A program made the translations under genes and the position numbers. From positions 1 to 64,000 of the forward strand of contig NZ_LAKD02000043.1 in the NCBI RefSeq assembly GCF_000968685.2: a DNA stretch of 64,000 bases, written 5' to 3'. This DNA is from Streptomyces antioxidans. Its GTDB lineage: Bacteria > Actinomycetota > Actinomycetes > Streptomycetales > Streptomycetaceae. Shown piece by piece: positions 7,577 to 15,402 of this stretch (position 1 is the stretch's first letter; each line of letters opens with the position of its first letter). The notes beneath the pieces were generated by a model. That model saw only the letters and a list, made by a program, of their open reading frames with translations, ran no database searches and was not told the origin of the DNA.

Positions 7577-9211
7577 TTGACCAGCCCAGAACAGCGCATG
7601 GCTGACCTGCTCAAGACCTTCGGTGAGCCTGCGGCGAATACCGCGTACCTGCTGTGCGACAGGCACCCGGACGACGCCGTCGCGTTCACGGTGGTGGGCA
7701 AGGACTTGACCGGCTATGACCTGACGTACGGGGAGCTCCGTGACCGTTCCTCGCGCATGGCCGGTGCCCTGGCCGCCCTGGGGGTCGGAGTGGGCGACCG
7801 CGTCGCCACCTTGATGGGCAAATCCACCGAACTGCTGGTCGCGAGCCTTGCGATCTGGCGGCTCGGGGCCGTCCAGGTGCCGCTGTTCACCGCGTTCGCC
7901 CCGCCCGCCATCGCGCTGCGGATCACGGGCAATGACACCAAGGTCGTGATCGCCGACGCCGATCAACGCCCCAAGCTGGACCCGGAGTCCGGCTTCCCCG
8001 GTGAGCGCCCCTGGCGGATCGTCACCACCGGCCCGGCCACCGGGGCCGATCTGTCCTTCGCCGAGCTGGCCGAGGGGAACGCCCCGCTGCCCGAGCCGGT
8101 GGCCGTGGGCGGCGACGGGCTCATCGTGGAGCTGTTCACCTCGGGCACCGCGGGCACGCCGAAGGCCGTCCCGATCCCACTGCGGGCCGTCGCGGGCTTC
8201 GCCATGTACCAGCAGTTCGGCCTGGACCAGCGGCCCACCGATGTCTTCTGGAACGCCGCCGACCCGGGCTGGGCGTACGGCCTGTACTACGCGCTCATCG
8301 GGCCCCTCGCCCTCGGGCAGCGCGCACTGCTGCTGAACGGCCTGTTCTCCGCGGAGTCCACCTGGGAGGTGCTGTCCCGCTTCGGGGTCACCAACTTCGC
8401 CGCCGGGCCCACCGTCTACCGCAAGCTGCGCTCCTCCGGCATCCCCGCCCCGGCCGATCTGCGGCTGCGCTGCTGCTCCGCGGCGGGCGAACCGCTCCCC
8501 CCGGACGTCGTCGACTGGGCGCTCGAGACGCTCGGCGTGCCGGTGCGCGACCACTACGGTTCGACCGAGCTGGGCATGGTGATCGCCCACGCGTGGCACC
8601 CGGCGCTGCGGGACGAGATCAAGCCCGGCTCCATGGGCCGTCCGCTGCCCGGCTGGGGGGTCAAGGTGCTGCGCGAGGACACCAACTCCGCGCTGGCCCG
8701 CGTGGACATCCCCGGCCGGGTCGTGGTGGACATCCCCGACAGCCCGCTGATGTGGTTCAGGGGCTACCGCGACGCCCCCGAGCAGACCGCCGAGAAGTTC
8801 AGCCCCGACGGGCGCTGGTTCTACACCGGTGACACCGCCTCCCGCGACGAGGAGGGTCACCTGTTCTTCTCGGGGCGCGGTGACGACATCATCCTGATGG
8901 CGGGTTACCGCATCGGCCCCTTCGAGGTGGAGACCGTGCTGCTGGAGCACGCCGCGGTGGCGGAGGCCGCCGTGGTCGGCGTACCGGACGAGGAGTACGG
9001 CGAGATCGTGGAGGCGTTCGTGGTGCCGCGCGCCGGGATCGAGGCGGGCGACGCGCTCGGGGCCGAGCTGCAGCAACTGGTCAAGGAGCGGTACGCCAAG
9101 CACGCCTATCCGCGGCAGGTGCACTTCGTGACCGAGCTGCCGAAGACCTCCAGCGGTAAGACACAGCGGTTCCTGCTGCGCCCGCAGCAGACCACACCGC
9201 GGAGCCGCTGA
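7577..9211 (+). CDS. AMP-forming acyl-CoA synthetase (acetyl/medium-chain type)
   Basis: I chose the TTG at 7577 because AGGAG (7567-7571) precedes it by 5 nt; the ATG at 7598 has no ribosome-binding site. The 544-residue protein is an ANL-superfamily adenylating enzyme. It has the P-loop-like LFTSGTAGTPKAVPI, the A5-type motif YGSTELGM, the hinge-region YTGDTASRDEEGHLFFSGRGDDIILMAGYRIGP in several pieces, and the C-terminal catalytic Lys in KTSSGKTQR. It should activate a carboxylic acid with ATP and transfer it to CoA in the cytoplasm. Organisation and size resemble acetyl-CoA or medium-chain acyl-CoA synthetases rather than NRPS domains; the substrate is uncertain. A strong hairpin follows the stop. 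Confidence 0.9.
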   Translation: MTSPEQRMADLLKTFGEPAANTAYLLCDRHPDDAVAFTVVGKDLTGYDLTYGELRDRSSRMAGALAALGVGVGDRVATLMGKSTELLVASLAIWRLGAVQVPLFTAFAPPAIALRITGNDTKVVIADADQRPKLDPESGFPGERPWRIVTTGPATGADLSFAELAEGNAPLPEPVAVGGDGLIVELFTSGTAGTPKAVPIPLRAVAGFAMYQQFGLDQRPTDVFWNAADPGWAYGLYYALIGPLALGQRALLLNGLFSAESTWEVLSRFGVTNFAAGPTVYRKLRSSGIPAPADLRLRCCSAAGEPLPPDVVDWALETLGVPVRDHYGSTELGMVIAHAWHPALRDEIKPGSMGRPLPGWGVKVLREDTNSALARVDIPGRVVVDIPDSPLMWFRGYRDAPEQTAEKFSPDGRWFYTGDTASRDEEGHLFFSGRGDDIILMAGYRIGPFEVETVLLEHAAVAEAAVVGVPDEEYGEIVEAFVVPRAGIEAGDALGAELQQLVKERYAKHAYPRQVHFVTELPKTSSGKTQRFLLRPQQTTPRSR

Positions 9212-9279
9212 GCCGGCGCGGCCTTGGGGCACTGAGGTACCGAGCGCCGCCGGGACACCGAGGTACCGCGCGCCGCCAC

Positions 9280-9324
9280 ATACGCCCCGGGGCCCCGTGT
9301 ACGGCACGGGGCGCCGGGGCGTAT
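9280..9324. terminator. bidirectional hairpin terminator
   Basis: Two 20-nt arms (9280-9299 and 9305-9324; left arm ATACGCCCCGGGGCCCCGTG) pair with one mismatch around a 5-nt loop, between convergent genes. A direct repeat containing GAGGTACCG lies just before it. Confidence 0.8.
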
Positions 9325-9365
9325 CTGGTGCGCGCTTTCCGTACTCCCGTGGGCTGGGCCCGGGG

Positions 9366-9734
9366 TCAGCGGCGGGACCGGGACAGCGCCTCCCGTACCG
9401 CCTCCTCGGTGCGCCCCACCAGCGCCGAACCGTCGTCCGCCGTGATGAGGGGCCGCTGGATGAGCTTGGGGTGCTCGGCGAGCGCCGCGATCCAGCGGTC
9501 CCGTGCGCTCTCCTCGCGCGGCCAGTCCTTCAGGCCCAGCTCCTTCGCGGCCGTCTCCTGGGTCCGGGTGATGTCCCACGGATCCAGCCCGAGCCGGTCG
9601 AGCACCGCGCGGATCTCGTCCTGGCTCGGTACGTCCTCGAGATAGCGGCGCACGGTGTAACCGGCGCCCTCCGCGTCGAGCAGGGTGAGCGCGCTACGGC
9701 ACTTCGTGCATGCCGGATTGATCCAGATCTCCAT
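9366..9734 (-). CDS. ArsC/Spx-family thioredoxin-fold protein (arsenate reductase-like)
   Basis: The start is the ATG at 9734 (MEIWINPACTKCRSAL), which matches the family N-terminus; a GTG three codons upstream is the alternative. The product has about 122 residues, the usual length. The catalytic segment is NPACTKCRSALTLL, with a C-x-x-C followed by Arg; C-terminal LIQRPLI is the conserved stretch around the second substrate-binding arginine of ArsC-like proteins. It probably reduces a substrate with glutathione- or thioredoxin-type thiols. No ars operon genes surround it, so a role in arsenate resistance is not supported by context. Confidence 0.85.
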   Translation of the reverse strand: MEIWINPACTKCRSALTLLDAEGAGYTVRRYLEDVPSQDEIRAVLDRLGLDPWDITRTQETAAKELGLKDWPREESARDRWIAALAEHPKLIQRPLITADDGSALVGRTEEAVREALSRSRR

Positions 9735-9786
9735 GCCGCACACGGTACCGCGAGACCGCCCTGGAACGGGGTCTGACCAGGGGCCT

Positions 9787-9809
9787 TTGTCAGTACCCGG
9801 CGGTAGAAT
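9787..9809 (+). promoter_or_regulatory. PafBC-type (RecA-independent) DNA-damage promoter
   Basis: TTGTCAGTA (9787-9795), 8 nt, then TAGAAT (9804-9809). This matches the actinobacterial RecA-NDp consensus TTGTCRGTG-N8-TANNNT at every defined position except the ninth base, with exact spacing. It lies 48 bp upstream of the ATG at 9857. PafBC is the known activator of such promoters in mycobacteria; its use here is inference. Confidence 0.7.
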
Positions 9810-9856
9810 GGAGGGAGTTGAAGGGAAGCTTTCCCGACCGACGCAGGAGGCTGCCG

Positions 9857-10162
9857 ATGGCCGTTGCCGGACCCCCTCTTCAGGATCTGCCGACCTTTCC
9901 GACCCTGCCGAAGAAGCGGATGCCCGCCGGGCGCCCGCGTGAGTGGTACGAGTCCCACAACCGCCGTCTGAAGGCCATGCGCCTGGCCATCGCGCTGCTC
10001 AACTCCGGTGTCTACCGCCCCGAGCAGGCGTCCAACCGCAAGATACGCACCACGGCCGCCCGGATCGGGGTGCATCCGCCGTCCGACACCACCTGCCGGA
10101 TGGTGCGCTCCCTCATCCGCACCGATCACACCGACCGAACTGACCACCTCGCCCGCCGCTGA
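9857..10162 (+). CDS. small conserved-looking protein, predicted DNA-damage inducible
   Basis: The ATG at 9857 follows AGGAGG (9845-9850) by exactly 6 nt, a near-ideal start. The 101-residue product begins with a Pro-rich arm (GPPLQDLPTFPTLPKKRMP). A basic helical region follows (WYESHNRRLKAMRLAIALLNSGVY), then NRKIRTTAARIGVHPPSDTT and CRMVRSLIR, which could form a small helix-turn-helix-like DNA-binding domain. I do not recognise the family. It is a monocistronic unit between a PafBC-type promoter and a 20-bp terminator. That suggests a stand-alone damage-response protein, perhaps binding DNA. Confidence 0.75.
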   Translation: MAVAGPPLQDLPTFPTLPKKRMPAGRPREWYESHNRRLKAMRLAIALLNSGVYRPEQASNRKIRTTAARIGVHPPSDTTCRMVRSLIRTDHTDRTDHLARR

Positions 10163-10180
10163 TACCGGTAAGCCCCTTCG

Positions 10181-10223
10181 GGTCTCCGGTTCCTTTCCGC
10201 TCGGCGGAAAGGAACCGGAGACC
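10181..10223 (+). terminator. perfect 20-bp hairpin terminator
   Basis: GGTCTCCGGTTCCTTTCCGC (10181-10200) and its exact complement (10204-10223) flank a TCG loop, 18 bp after the stop of the 101-aa gene. Confidence 0.9.
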
Positions 10224-10445
10224 TCCGGGAATCGCGTGGTCTCGGACGGGTGGGAATTGAGGGGCGAAGAGTGCCGGGGAAATGTTCCACGGAGAGCCGC
10301 GGCGGTGTTCCGGATAACCGGCGGCGCGGCGGCGGCGCGCACTCTCCGCTGGGGTTTTCTCCGCTCTTCTCCGCTCCTCCCGCTTCTCTCCCGTTGCGAG
10401 GGGGCAGGCGCGGGCGCACGCTCTCCTTGACGGAGGGAGTCAGCG

Positions 10446-10925
10446 ATGACCCAGCAACCGCCGTCGGAGGTGGTCGACCGCCCGGTCGTCGGCTCGTACC
10501 CGACCTACGCCGGGGCTCAGCGCGCAGTGGATTTCCTGGCCGACAACAAGTTCCCGGTGGAGCACACCGCGATCATCGGCTCGGACCTCCGGATGGTCGA
10601 GACCGTGCTCGGGCGGCTGACCAGGGGCCGTGCGGCGCTCGCGGGCGCCGGTACGGGGGCGTGGTTCGGACTGCTGATCGGGCTGCTGCTGTCCGTGTTC
10701 GCGGCGGGGGCCCACAACGTGATCGTGCTGCTGCTGAGCGGTCTGGTCTATGGCGCGATCTTCGGCGCGATCTTCGGTTTCGTGGGGCACGCCATGACCG
10801 GAGGGCGGCGCGATTTCTCGTCCCGCAGCCAGATCGTGGCCGCGCGCTATGAGGTGGTCGCGGACGCCCAGGTCGCCGATGACGCGAAGAACATGCTGGC
10901 CAGGCTGGCGATGCGGGAGGTCTAA
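10446..10925 (+). CDS. general stress protein 17M-like membrane protein
   Basis: ATG at 10446 with GGGAG 6 nt upstream; 159 residues. The N-terminal part (VVGSYPTYAGAQRAVDFLADNKFPVEHTAIIG) matches the beta-alpha-beta stress domain of the YflT/GSP17M family. Two glycine-rich hydrophobic segments follow (about residues 75-95 and 97-118), then a short cytoplasmic tail. The role is unknown beyond association with general stress in other Gram-positives. The 220-bp leader between the preceding hairpin and this start has no other gene; I could not fix a sigma-B-type promoter in it with confidence. Confidence 0.8.
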   Translation: MTQQPPSEVVDRPVVGSYPTYAGAQRAVDFLADNKFPVEHTAIIGSDLRMVETVLGRLTRGRAALAGAGTGAWFGLLIGLLLSVFAAGAHNVIVLLLSGLVYGAIFGAIFGFVGHAMTGGRRDFSSRSQIVAARYEVVADAQVADDAKNMLARLAMREV

Positions 10926-10957
10926 GCGGCCCCGGGAAGTCTCCGGGGGTTGGTGCG

Positions 10958-10980
10958 CGTACTAACCGCGTTAGGAGTAG
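10958..10980 (+). promoter_or_regulatory. dyad CTAAC-CGC-GTTAG, candidate BlaI-family operator
   Basis: CTAACCGCGTTAG (10962-10974) is a dyad with 5-bp perfect arms, embedded in CGTACTAACC...GTTAGGAGTA. It lies 50 bp before the start of the DUF6153-like gene. The left part, CGTACTAAC (10958-10966), recurs in the promoter of the BlaI gene on the other strand (13737-13729). TACTA-type half-sites are typical of BlaI/MecI/CopY repressors. Confidence 0.45.
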
Positions 10981-11023
10981 GGTGGGGCTCCGAGAGAGAT
11001 CGCGCCGACCCCGAGGAGCGACG

Positions 11024-11563
11024 GTGACCACCGCCAGGAGCATGCGCACGGACGGAGTCCTTCCGCGGCTTCTGCTCGTCGTGGTGCTCGCGCTCGGGGT
11101 CCTGGTGATGCACACCCTGGGCCATCCCGAGGGTGGCTCCGGCCCGGGTATGACCCATTCGGCGCACCATGCGTCCGGTGGGGCGCGCCCCGTGTCGCAT
11201 GGCGGCGGTGGGCCGTACGACGGCAGTGTGCTGTACGACGGAGATCCTGCGCCCGATGGCACCGGCCACGGTGGTGCCACCGACACCGGAACGCAGCGGA
11301 CCGCCGCCGCGCCGTCCGCCGAAGCCGGGCATGCCCCGGCCGCGCCCGAGACAGAGCCACGCGAACCCATGACCGCTATGGACATGGCCTCGCTGTGTGT
11401 CGCGGTACTCGGCGTATGGGTCCTCGGAGCGCTCCTGGGCGCCGTGTTCGCCCGCCGGGGCGGTCCGCCGCTGGGGCTTCCCGTGGTGGGGGCCGTCGTC
11501 GCGCGGCCCGACCATCCCTCGCCCGGCCCCGACCTCACCGCCCTGTCTGTTCTGCGGATATAG
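11024..11563 (+). CDS. DUF6153-like small membrane protein with His-rich loop
   Basis: The GTG at 11024 follows GAGGAG (11013-11018) by 5 nt. The 179-residue product has one membrane segment near the N-terminus (LPRLLLVVVLALGVLVMHTLG) and one near residue 125-145 (MASLCVAVLGVWVLGALLGAVFA). The loop between them is rich in His, Gly and Pro (MTHSAHHASGG...) and should face outside. Such loops suggest metal binding. The DUF305 gene begins 71 bp downstream on the same strand, so the two probably form an operon under the TACTAAC-type site at 10958-10980. Confidence 0.7.
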   Translation: MTTARSMRTDGVLPRLLLVVVLALGVLVMHTLGHPEGGSGPGMTHSAHHASGGARPVSHGGGGPYDGSVLYDGDPAPDGTGHGGATDTGTQRTAAAPSAEAGHAPAAPETEPREPMTAMDMASLCVAVLGVWVLGALLGAVFARRGGPPLGLPVVGAVVARPDHPSPGPDLTALSVLRI

Positions 11564-11634
11564 GCCGCACCGCGCGTAAAGCGCCGGTACGCCCCAAAGA
11601 ACAGTCAACACTTGGCAAAAAGAGGTATATCGAC

Positions 11635-12309
11635 ATGACCGCATTCATGCGTGCCCCGCGAGGGTCGATCCATCGCCGTCTCGCGTTCGTGGGCGCCGTC
11701 ACCGCGGGAGGGCTGCTGCTCGCCGGGTGTGGCGGCGATGGCGACACGAAGGGCGCGGACCACACGGGAGCGAAGGAGTCCGCCACCTCCGGAGCGACAG
11801 CGAGCTCGACGGCGGGCACGGGCGCGTTCAACGCCGCGGACGTCACGTTCGCGCAGATGATGATCCCGCATCATCAGCAGGCCCTGGAGATGGCCAGGCT
11901 GGCCGACGGCCAGGCGTCGAACGCGCGGATCAAGAGTCTGGCGGGGCGGATCGAGAAGGCTCAGGATCCGGAGATCGTCACCTTGAAGTCCTGGCTCAAG
12001 GGCTGGGGCAGGCCGGAGAAGGCGCCCTCGAGCGAGATGCCCGGAATGCATCACGATGCGGGCGGTAAGGGCACCATGGAGGGAATGATGTCCGAGGAGG
12101 ACATGCGGAAGCTCAAGGCCGCCAAGGGGCCCGCCTTTGACCGGGCCTTCGCGAGCATGATGATCGACCATCACAAGGGCGCGATCGCCATGGCGAAGGA
12201 CGAGAAGAAGAACGGCCGTAACGCCAAGGCCAAGAAGCTCGCCGACGACGTCGTGAAGAACCAGTCGAGCGAGGTCGCCACCCTGCGGACCCTGCTCCAC
12301 CGGCTCTGA
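11635..12309 (+). CDS. DUF305 lipoprotein
   Basis: The ATG at 11635 has AGAGG (11621-11625) upstream. The 224-residue product has a lipoprotein signal (RRLAFVGAVTAGGLLLAGC, Cys about residue 31) and a Ser/Thr/Ala linker. Two DUF305 half-domains follow, each with the family motif: QMMIPHHQQALEMA near residue 80 and SMMIDHHKGAIAMA near 175. A Met/His stretch (MPGMHHDAGGKGTMEGMM) joins them. DUF305 proteins are four-helix bundles, some linked to copper binding outside the cell. Met/His richness and the His-rich neighbour make a metal role plausible, not proven. Confidence 0.9.
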   Translation: MTAFMRAPRGSIHRRLAFVGAVTAGGLLLAGCGGDGDTKGADHTGAKESATSGATASSTAGTGAFNAADVTFAQMMIPHHQQALEMARLADGQASNARIKSLAGRIEKAQDPEIVTLKSWLKGWGRPEKAPSSEMPGMHHDAGGKGTMEGMMSEEDMRKLKAAKGPAFDRAFASMMIDHHKGAIAMAKDEKKNGRNAKAKKLADDVVKNQSSEVATLRTLLHRL

Positions 12310-12428
12310 GTCGCGTCACATCCCGCCCTGGGCCTCGCGGCCCCTCCGCACGGCCCTGGGCGGGCCCTTGGCGGGCCGTAACGCCAGGGGCGGGCCTGGG
12401 GCGTGCTGGGGGTGGTGTGCTGGGAGCG

Positions 12429-13346
12429 CTACATCCCGGGGGCGCAGCCCAGCAGGGGAGGCAGTAGCGGTAAGCCCGCCACGACCGCCGCCAGCACGCC
12501 GCACAGCGCGGGATGCGGACGCCGCCGGACATCCAGCATCCGCCGCAGCCGGACCACGGCGCCCGGCCCGCCCACCGCGAAGGCCCCACCGGGGGCGTGG
12601 GCGGCCTTGCCCGCCGCCATCGTGCAGAGGGCGGAGGCGAGCGCCTGGCGCGGATGGCGGCGCAGTGCGCGGTCGTCCGCGGCCATCTCCAGCAGGAGCG
12701 CCGTCTGCGCCCTGGCCTCACGCGCCAGCGGCAGCCACCGGAACACCCGGGCGAACGTCTCCGTGGCCGCCAGCGCCAGATGGTGGCGGCCCGCGATATG
12801 CGCCCGCTCATGCTCCAGTACGGACTCCAGCTGCGTAGGGGAGAGCAGCCGCAGCGCGCCCGCGCTCACCACGATCCGCGGCCTGCGGCCGGGCAGGCAG
12901 TAGGCCGCGGGCGTGTCATGGTCCAGCACGGTGGCGCGCAGCCGCGCCGAGCGTCGGCCGACCAGATCCAGAACACCCCGGTGGCGGGCGCGGACACGGC
13001 GGGCCCGCAACACCTCATGGCCGAAGCGGACGAGCGGAATCAGTGCCACCGAGGCGGGTGCGGCGATGGCCGGAACGCCGATCGGGCCGGTGGCTGGCAT
13101 CCGGGCGTCCAGGGTCAGCCCGCAAAAACGGAGCAAGCCCGACATTCCACTGTGAAGATGCCAAGTTGGGGTGACGAGGTGATAAGTGGTCAGAGCGAGC
13201 GCGATGGTGAACGACAGGACCAACCCATGCCAAACGGCAACCGCCAGGGCGGGTGTGCGATGCGGCCAGGCGCTGCCCGCCAGCGCCTTCGGGGCCACCA
13301 CGCCGACGGCGGCGGCATAGCAGGCCAGGGCGAGGGCGGCCGTCAC
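12429..13346 (-). CDS. M56-family (BlaR1/MecR1-like) membrane zinc peptidase
   Basis: 305 residues, beginning at 13346 and overlapping the BlaI stop by 4 nt (ATGA), so translation is coupled. Several hydrophobic segments flank a cytoplasmic peptidase part with the HExxH motif LEHERAH near residue 178. The downstream ATETFARVFRWLP...EMAADDRAL supplies the further glutamate ligand seen in M56 proteins. There is no C-terminal penicillin-binding sensor domain, so it is not a classical beta-lactam sensor. In this family the protease inactivates its partner BlaI repressor; the signal here is unknown. The 119-bp gap to the DUF305 gene end holds GC-rich repeats but no hairpin I would commit to. Confidence 0.85.
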   Translation of the reverse strand: MTAALALACYAAAVGVVAPKALAGSAWPHRTPALAVAVWHGLVLSFTIALALTTYHLVTPTWHLHSGMSGLLRFCGLTLDARMPATGPIGVPAIAAPASVALIPLVRFGHEVLRARRVRARHRGVLDLVGRRSARLRATVLDHDTPAAYCLPGRRPRIVVSAGALRLLSPTQLESVLEHERAHIAGRHHLALAATETFARVFRWLPLAREARAQTALLLEMAADDRALRRHPRQALASALCTMAAGKAAHAPGGAFAVGGPGAVVRLRRMLDVRRRPHPALCGVLAAVVAGLPLLPPLLGCAPGM

Positions 13347-13711
13347 GCCTCGGTCCGCCGCCCCGCGGCCCGCAGGGCCTTGCGCAGCGCGCTGACCTCC
13401 TCGGGGCCCATCTGCTCGACGAAGTGGGTCAGGGCGGCGGAGCGGTCGTCACTGGTGCCGAGGGCGTCCTCCATCAGTGCCGCGGTGTACTCCTCGCGGC
13501 TGCGGACCGGTGAGTAGACCCATGCGCGGCCCTCCTTGGCGCGCAGCAGCCAGCCCTTGTTGTAGAGGATGGAAGCGACGGTCATCACCGTGGTATAGGC
13601 GACCGGGCGGTGCTCGTTGATGTCGTCCACGATCTCCCGCACCGTCGTGGGGCGCTGCCAAGCCCAGAGGCGGTCCATGATCTCCGCCTCGAGGTCCCCC
13701 AACCGTCGCAT
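13343..13711 (-). CDS. BlaI/MecI/CopY-family transcriptional repressor
   Basis: 122 residues from the ATG at 13711. The winged-helix N-terminus reads RRLGDLEAEIMDRLWAW...TTVREIVDDIN, then AYTTVMTVASILYNKGWL, the conserved recognition region. The C-terminal dimerisation helix follows (SREEYTAALMEDALG...). It is the first gene of the BlaI-M56 pair. A site TACTA...CGTACTAAC covers its own promoter, and a matching element lies ahead of the DUF6153-like/DUF305 pair. It therefore probably represses itself and that operon. Confidence 0.9.
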   Translation of the reverse strand: MRRLGDLEAEIMDRLWAWQRPTTVREIVDDINEHRPVAYTTVMTVASILYNKGWLLRAKEGRAWVYSPVRSREEYTAALMEDALGTSDDRSAALTHFVEQMGPEEVSALRKALRAAGRRTEA

Positions 13712-13726
13712 GGACGCTTCCTTCCG

Positions 13727-13750
13727 CCGTTAGTACGGAGGCCCATAGTA
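13727..13750 (-). promoter_or_regulatory. candidate BlaI operator and promoter (two TACTA half-sites)
   Basis: On the - strand TACTA at 13750-13746 and CGTACTAACGG at 13737-13727 lie as direct repeats 15 bp apart, 16-39 bp before the BlaI ATG. TACTAT (13750-13745) also reads as a -10 box, so bound protein would block transcription. Confidence 0.45.
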
Positions 13751-13869
13751 GAGACCCCTCGGCGGGGCGCCGCACGCGGCCGTGGGAAAACCCTCAACTC
13801 GCCCTGCCCGCGATAGGCTTGACGGCACGCGCATTCAAATCCGTTTGGTTCGAGGGAAGGGAAGTCCGG

Positions 13870-14400
13870 GTGACTGGTCTCAACAAGGGGCTTCAGAAAG
13901 TCGAGGTGGCGCTCAAGTGGGATCCGAGCCCCCTCGGTGAGCCGCCCCACGATCTCGACATCGTGGCCGGGACGTACCGCGCCGCCGATCCGTATGGTGC
14001 GCCCGCGTACCTCGTGCACTTCGACAGCCGCTCACCGGACGGCACCATCAATCTCAACCGGGACAGCCGCACCGGTCAGGGCCTCGGCACCGACGAATCC
14101 ATGACCCTCGAGCTCGAGCGGCTGTCGTCCGAATACGTTCGGGTGGTCATCGGGATAACCATCCAGCAGGGTTCGGGGCGGAAGGTGTTCGGGGATGTGG
14201 CGAACACCGGTGTCCGGATTCTCGACGGATACACCGAACTCCTGGCAAGTGACTTCACCGGTGTCGCAGAAGCCACTTCTGCCACCGTCGCGGTATTCGC
14301 CAGGGACGATGCGGGGGAATGGGGAATTCAGAGCGCTATTCGTGGATTCGACGCGGATCCCGAGGTCTTTGGGCAGCTCATGGGCAAGGACTATTCCTGA
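13870..14400 (+). CDS. TerD-family calcium-binding stress protein
   Basis: The GTG at 13870 (MTGLNKGLQKVEVALKW) has GGAAG 5 nt upstream and gives the standard TerD-type N-terminus in 176 residues. Features seen are LKWDPSPL, PHDLDIVAGTY, VHFDSRSPDGTINLNRDSRTG and ESMTLELERL, which carry the acidic calcium-binding pattern NRD...D...E of TerD domains. TerD proteins are cytoplasmic and linked to tellurite resistance, stress and differentiation in Streptomyces. It is alone, not in a ter operon, and ends in strong hairpins. Confidence 0.9.
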   Translation: MTGLNKGLQKVEVALKWDPSPLGEPPHDLDIVAGTYRAADPYGAPAYLVHFDSRSPDGTINLNRDSRTGQGLGTDESMTLELERLSSEYVRVVIGITIQQGSGRKVFGDVANTGVRILDGYTELLASDFTGVAEATSATVAVFARDDAGEWGIQSAIRGFDADPEVFGQLMGKDYS

Positions 14401-14443
14401 GCGTCCGGGTCGCCCCCGGAGAGCTTCCAGGGAGCTTCCGCTA

Positions 14444-14530
14444 GGGCTTCTCGAGAAGCCCCCGACGGACCGGATCACCCCGGGCCCGATGTGGCGCGGG
14501 GCCCGCACGGTCGTCGTGCGGGCCCCGCGC
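14444..14530. terminator. tandem hairpins, bidirectional terminator
   Basis: A perfect palindrome GGGCTTCTCGAGAAGCCC (14444-14461) is followed by a 16-bp perfect inverted repeat (GCGCGGGGCCCGCACG at 14494-14509, complement 14515-14530, 5-nt loop). They separate convergent genes. Confidence 0.85.
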
Positions 14531-14547
14531 CGATTCCGGACATCGAG

Positions 14548-15402
14548 TTAGATGTCGGATCCGGTCCCGGCCGGCGGGCGGCCCGGAGAGCGCGGCCCCC
14601 GGGTGAGGGTGTAGCCGCCCACCCCGGCGAGCGCTGCCAGCGCCGCGCCGATCACGGTCCACACCCAGCGGTCCGACCACCAGCCGGAGCCCCAGCCGTC
14701 CCCCGGCTCGGCGACCGCGTGCGGAATGTCCCCGCCCTTGCCGTCGTCGTCCGGCGGCTCGGAATCCGTGTCCGGTGCCGTTCCCGCCCGCAGCACTGGA
14801 TTGAGCGGGCTGACGTCCCCGCCGTCGGCGTGTGCCCCGCCCGCGTCCCGTACGGACGCCTCGACCTCGGCGTCGATCGGCAGCCCGAGGTCCTGGGCGG
14901 GCAGATCGACGACGGTGAGCCGCACGTAATACGCGCCCTGCAGAGGGTCGTTGGCCCAGCGCTCGGACCAGGACCGCACCCGGCGCAGGGTGCAGCTCAC
15001 GGTGACCGTCCGGTCCTGCTGGGCCGCCCGGCGCGCCGGGGTGCCCGAGGCGCACGGCTGGTGGCGGCGCAGACCGTCGTAGACATCCAGCTGCCAGGTG
15101 GCGCCGCCGTGCCGGCTCGAGGCGTCGGGCAGCTTCAGCTCCGCCTTCACCCCGGGGACCTGCCCGGCGGCGGCCGGGAACACCCAGTACAGATAGTCGC
15201 CGGTGGAGGCCGCCGCGGTGGCCCGCCGCCCGGGCTCGACCTCCGTGGCGGTACGGAAGTTCGTCCCCGCCTCGGTGGGTGCTTCCTTGCCGCTCTTGCC
15301 GTCGGTGCCGTCCTCACCGTCCGCGGCGGCCGGTGCGGCGGCGGTCAGCCAGGCGGCGGCGCACAGGGTGAGCGCGGCGCCGAGAATACGCAGGGCACGC
15401 AT
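14548..15402 (-). CDS. secreted, membrane-anchored protein of unknown function, partner of the VWA protein
   Basis: The start at 15402 (MRALRILGAALTLCAAAWL) overlaps the stop of the upstream VWA gene in TGATG, so it is translationally coupled to it. The 284-residue product has a signal peptide cleaved near APAAA/DG, an extracellular part of about 200 residues and a C-terminal membrane helix (WVWTVIGAALAALAGVGGYTL) with a basic tail. The extracellular domain (GDYLYWVFPAAAGQ, GAYYVRLTVVDLPAQDLGLP) resembles a second copy of the beta domain seen in the VWA protein (EHRWYRMRVAPGQEL). A joint role at the cell surface is likely; the function is not recognised. Confidence 0.75.
   Translation of the reverse strand: MRALRILGAALTLCAAAWLTAAAPAAADGEDGTDGKSGKEAPTEAGTNFRTATEVEPGRRATAAASTGDYLYWVFPAAAGQVPGVKAELKLPDASSRHGGATWQLDVYDGLRRHQPCASGTPARRAAQQDRTVTVSCTLRRVRSWSERWANDPLQGAYYVRLTVVDLPAQDLGLPIDAEVEASVRDAGGAHADGGDVSPLNPVLRAGTAPDTDSEPPDDDGKGGDIPHAVAEPGDGWGSGWWSDRWVWTVIGAALAALAGVGGYTLTRGPRSPGRPPAGTGSDI

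Noticed and set aside
9366..9734. Arsenic resistance locus
   Set aside because: Only a lone ArsC/Spx-like gene; no ArsR, ArsB/Acr3 or other ars genes nearby.
12310..12428. Terminator between DUF305 and M56 genes
   Set aside because: GC-rich short repeats but no stem of convincing length.
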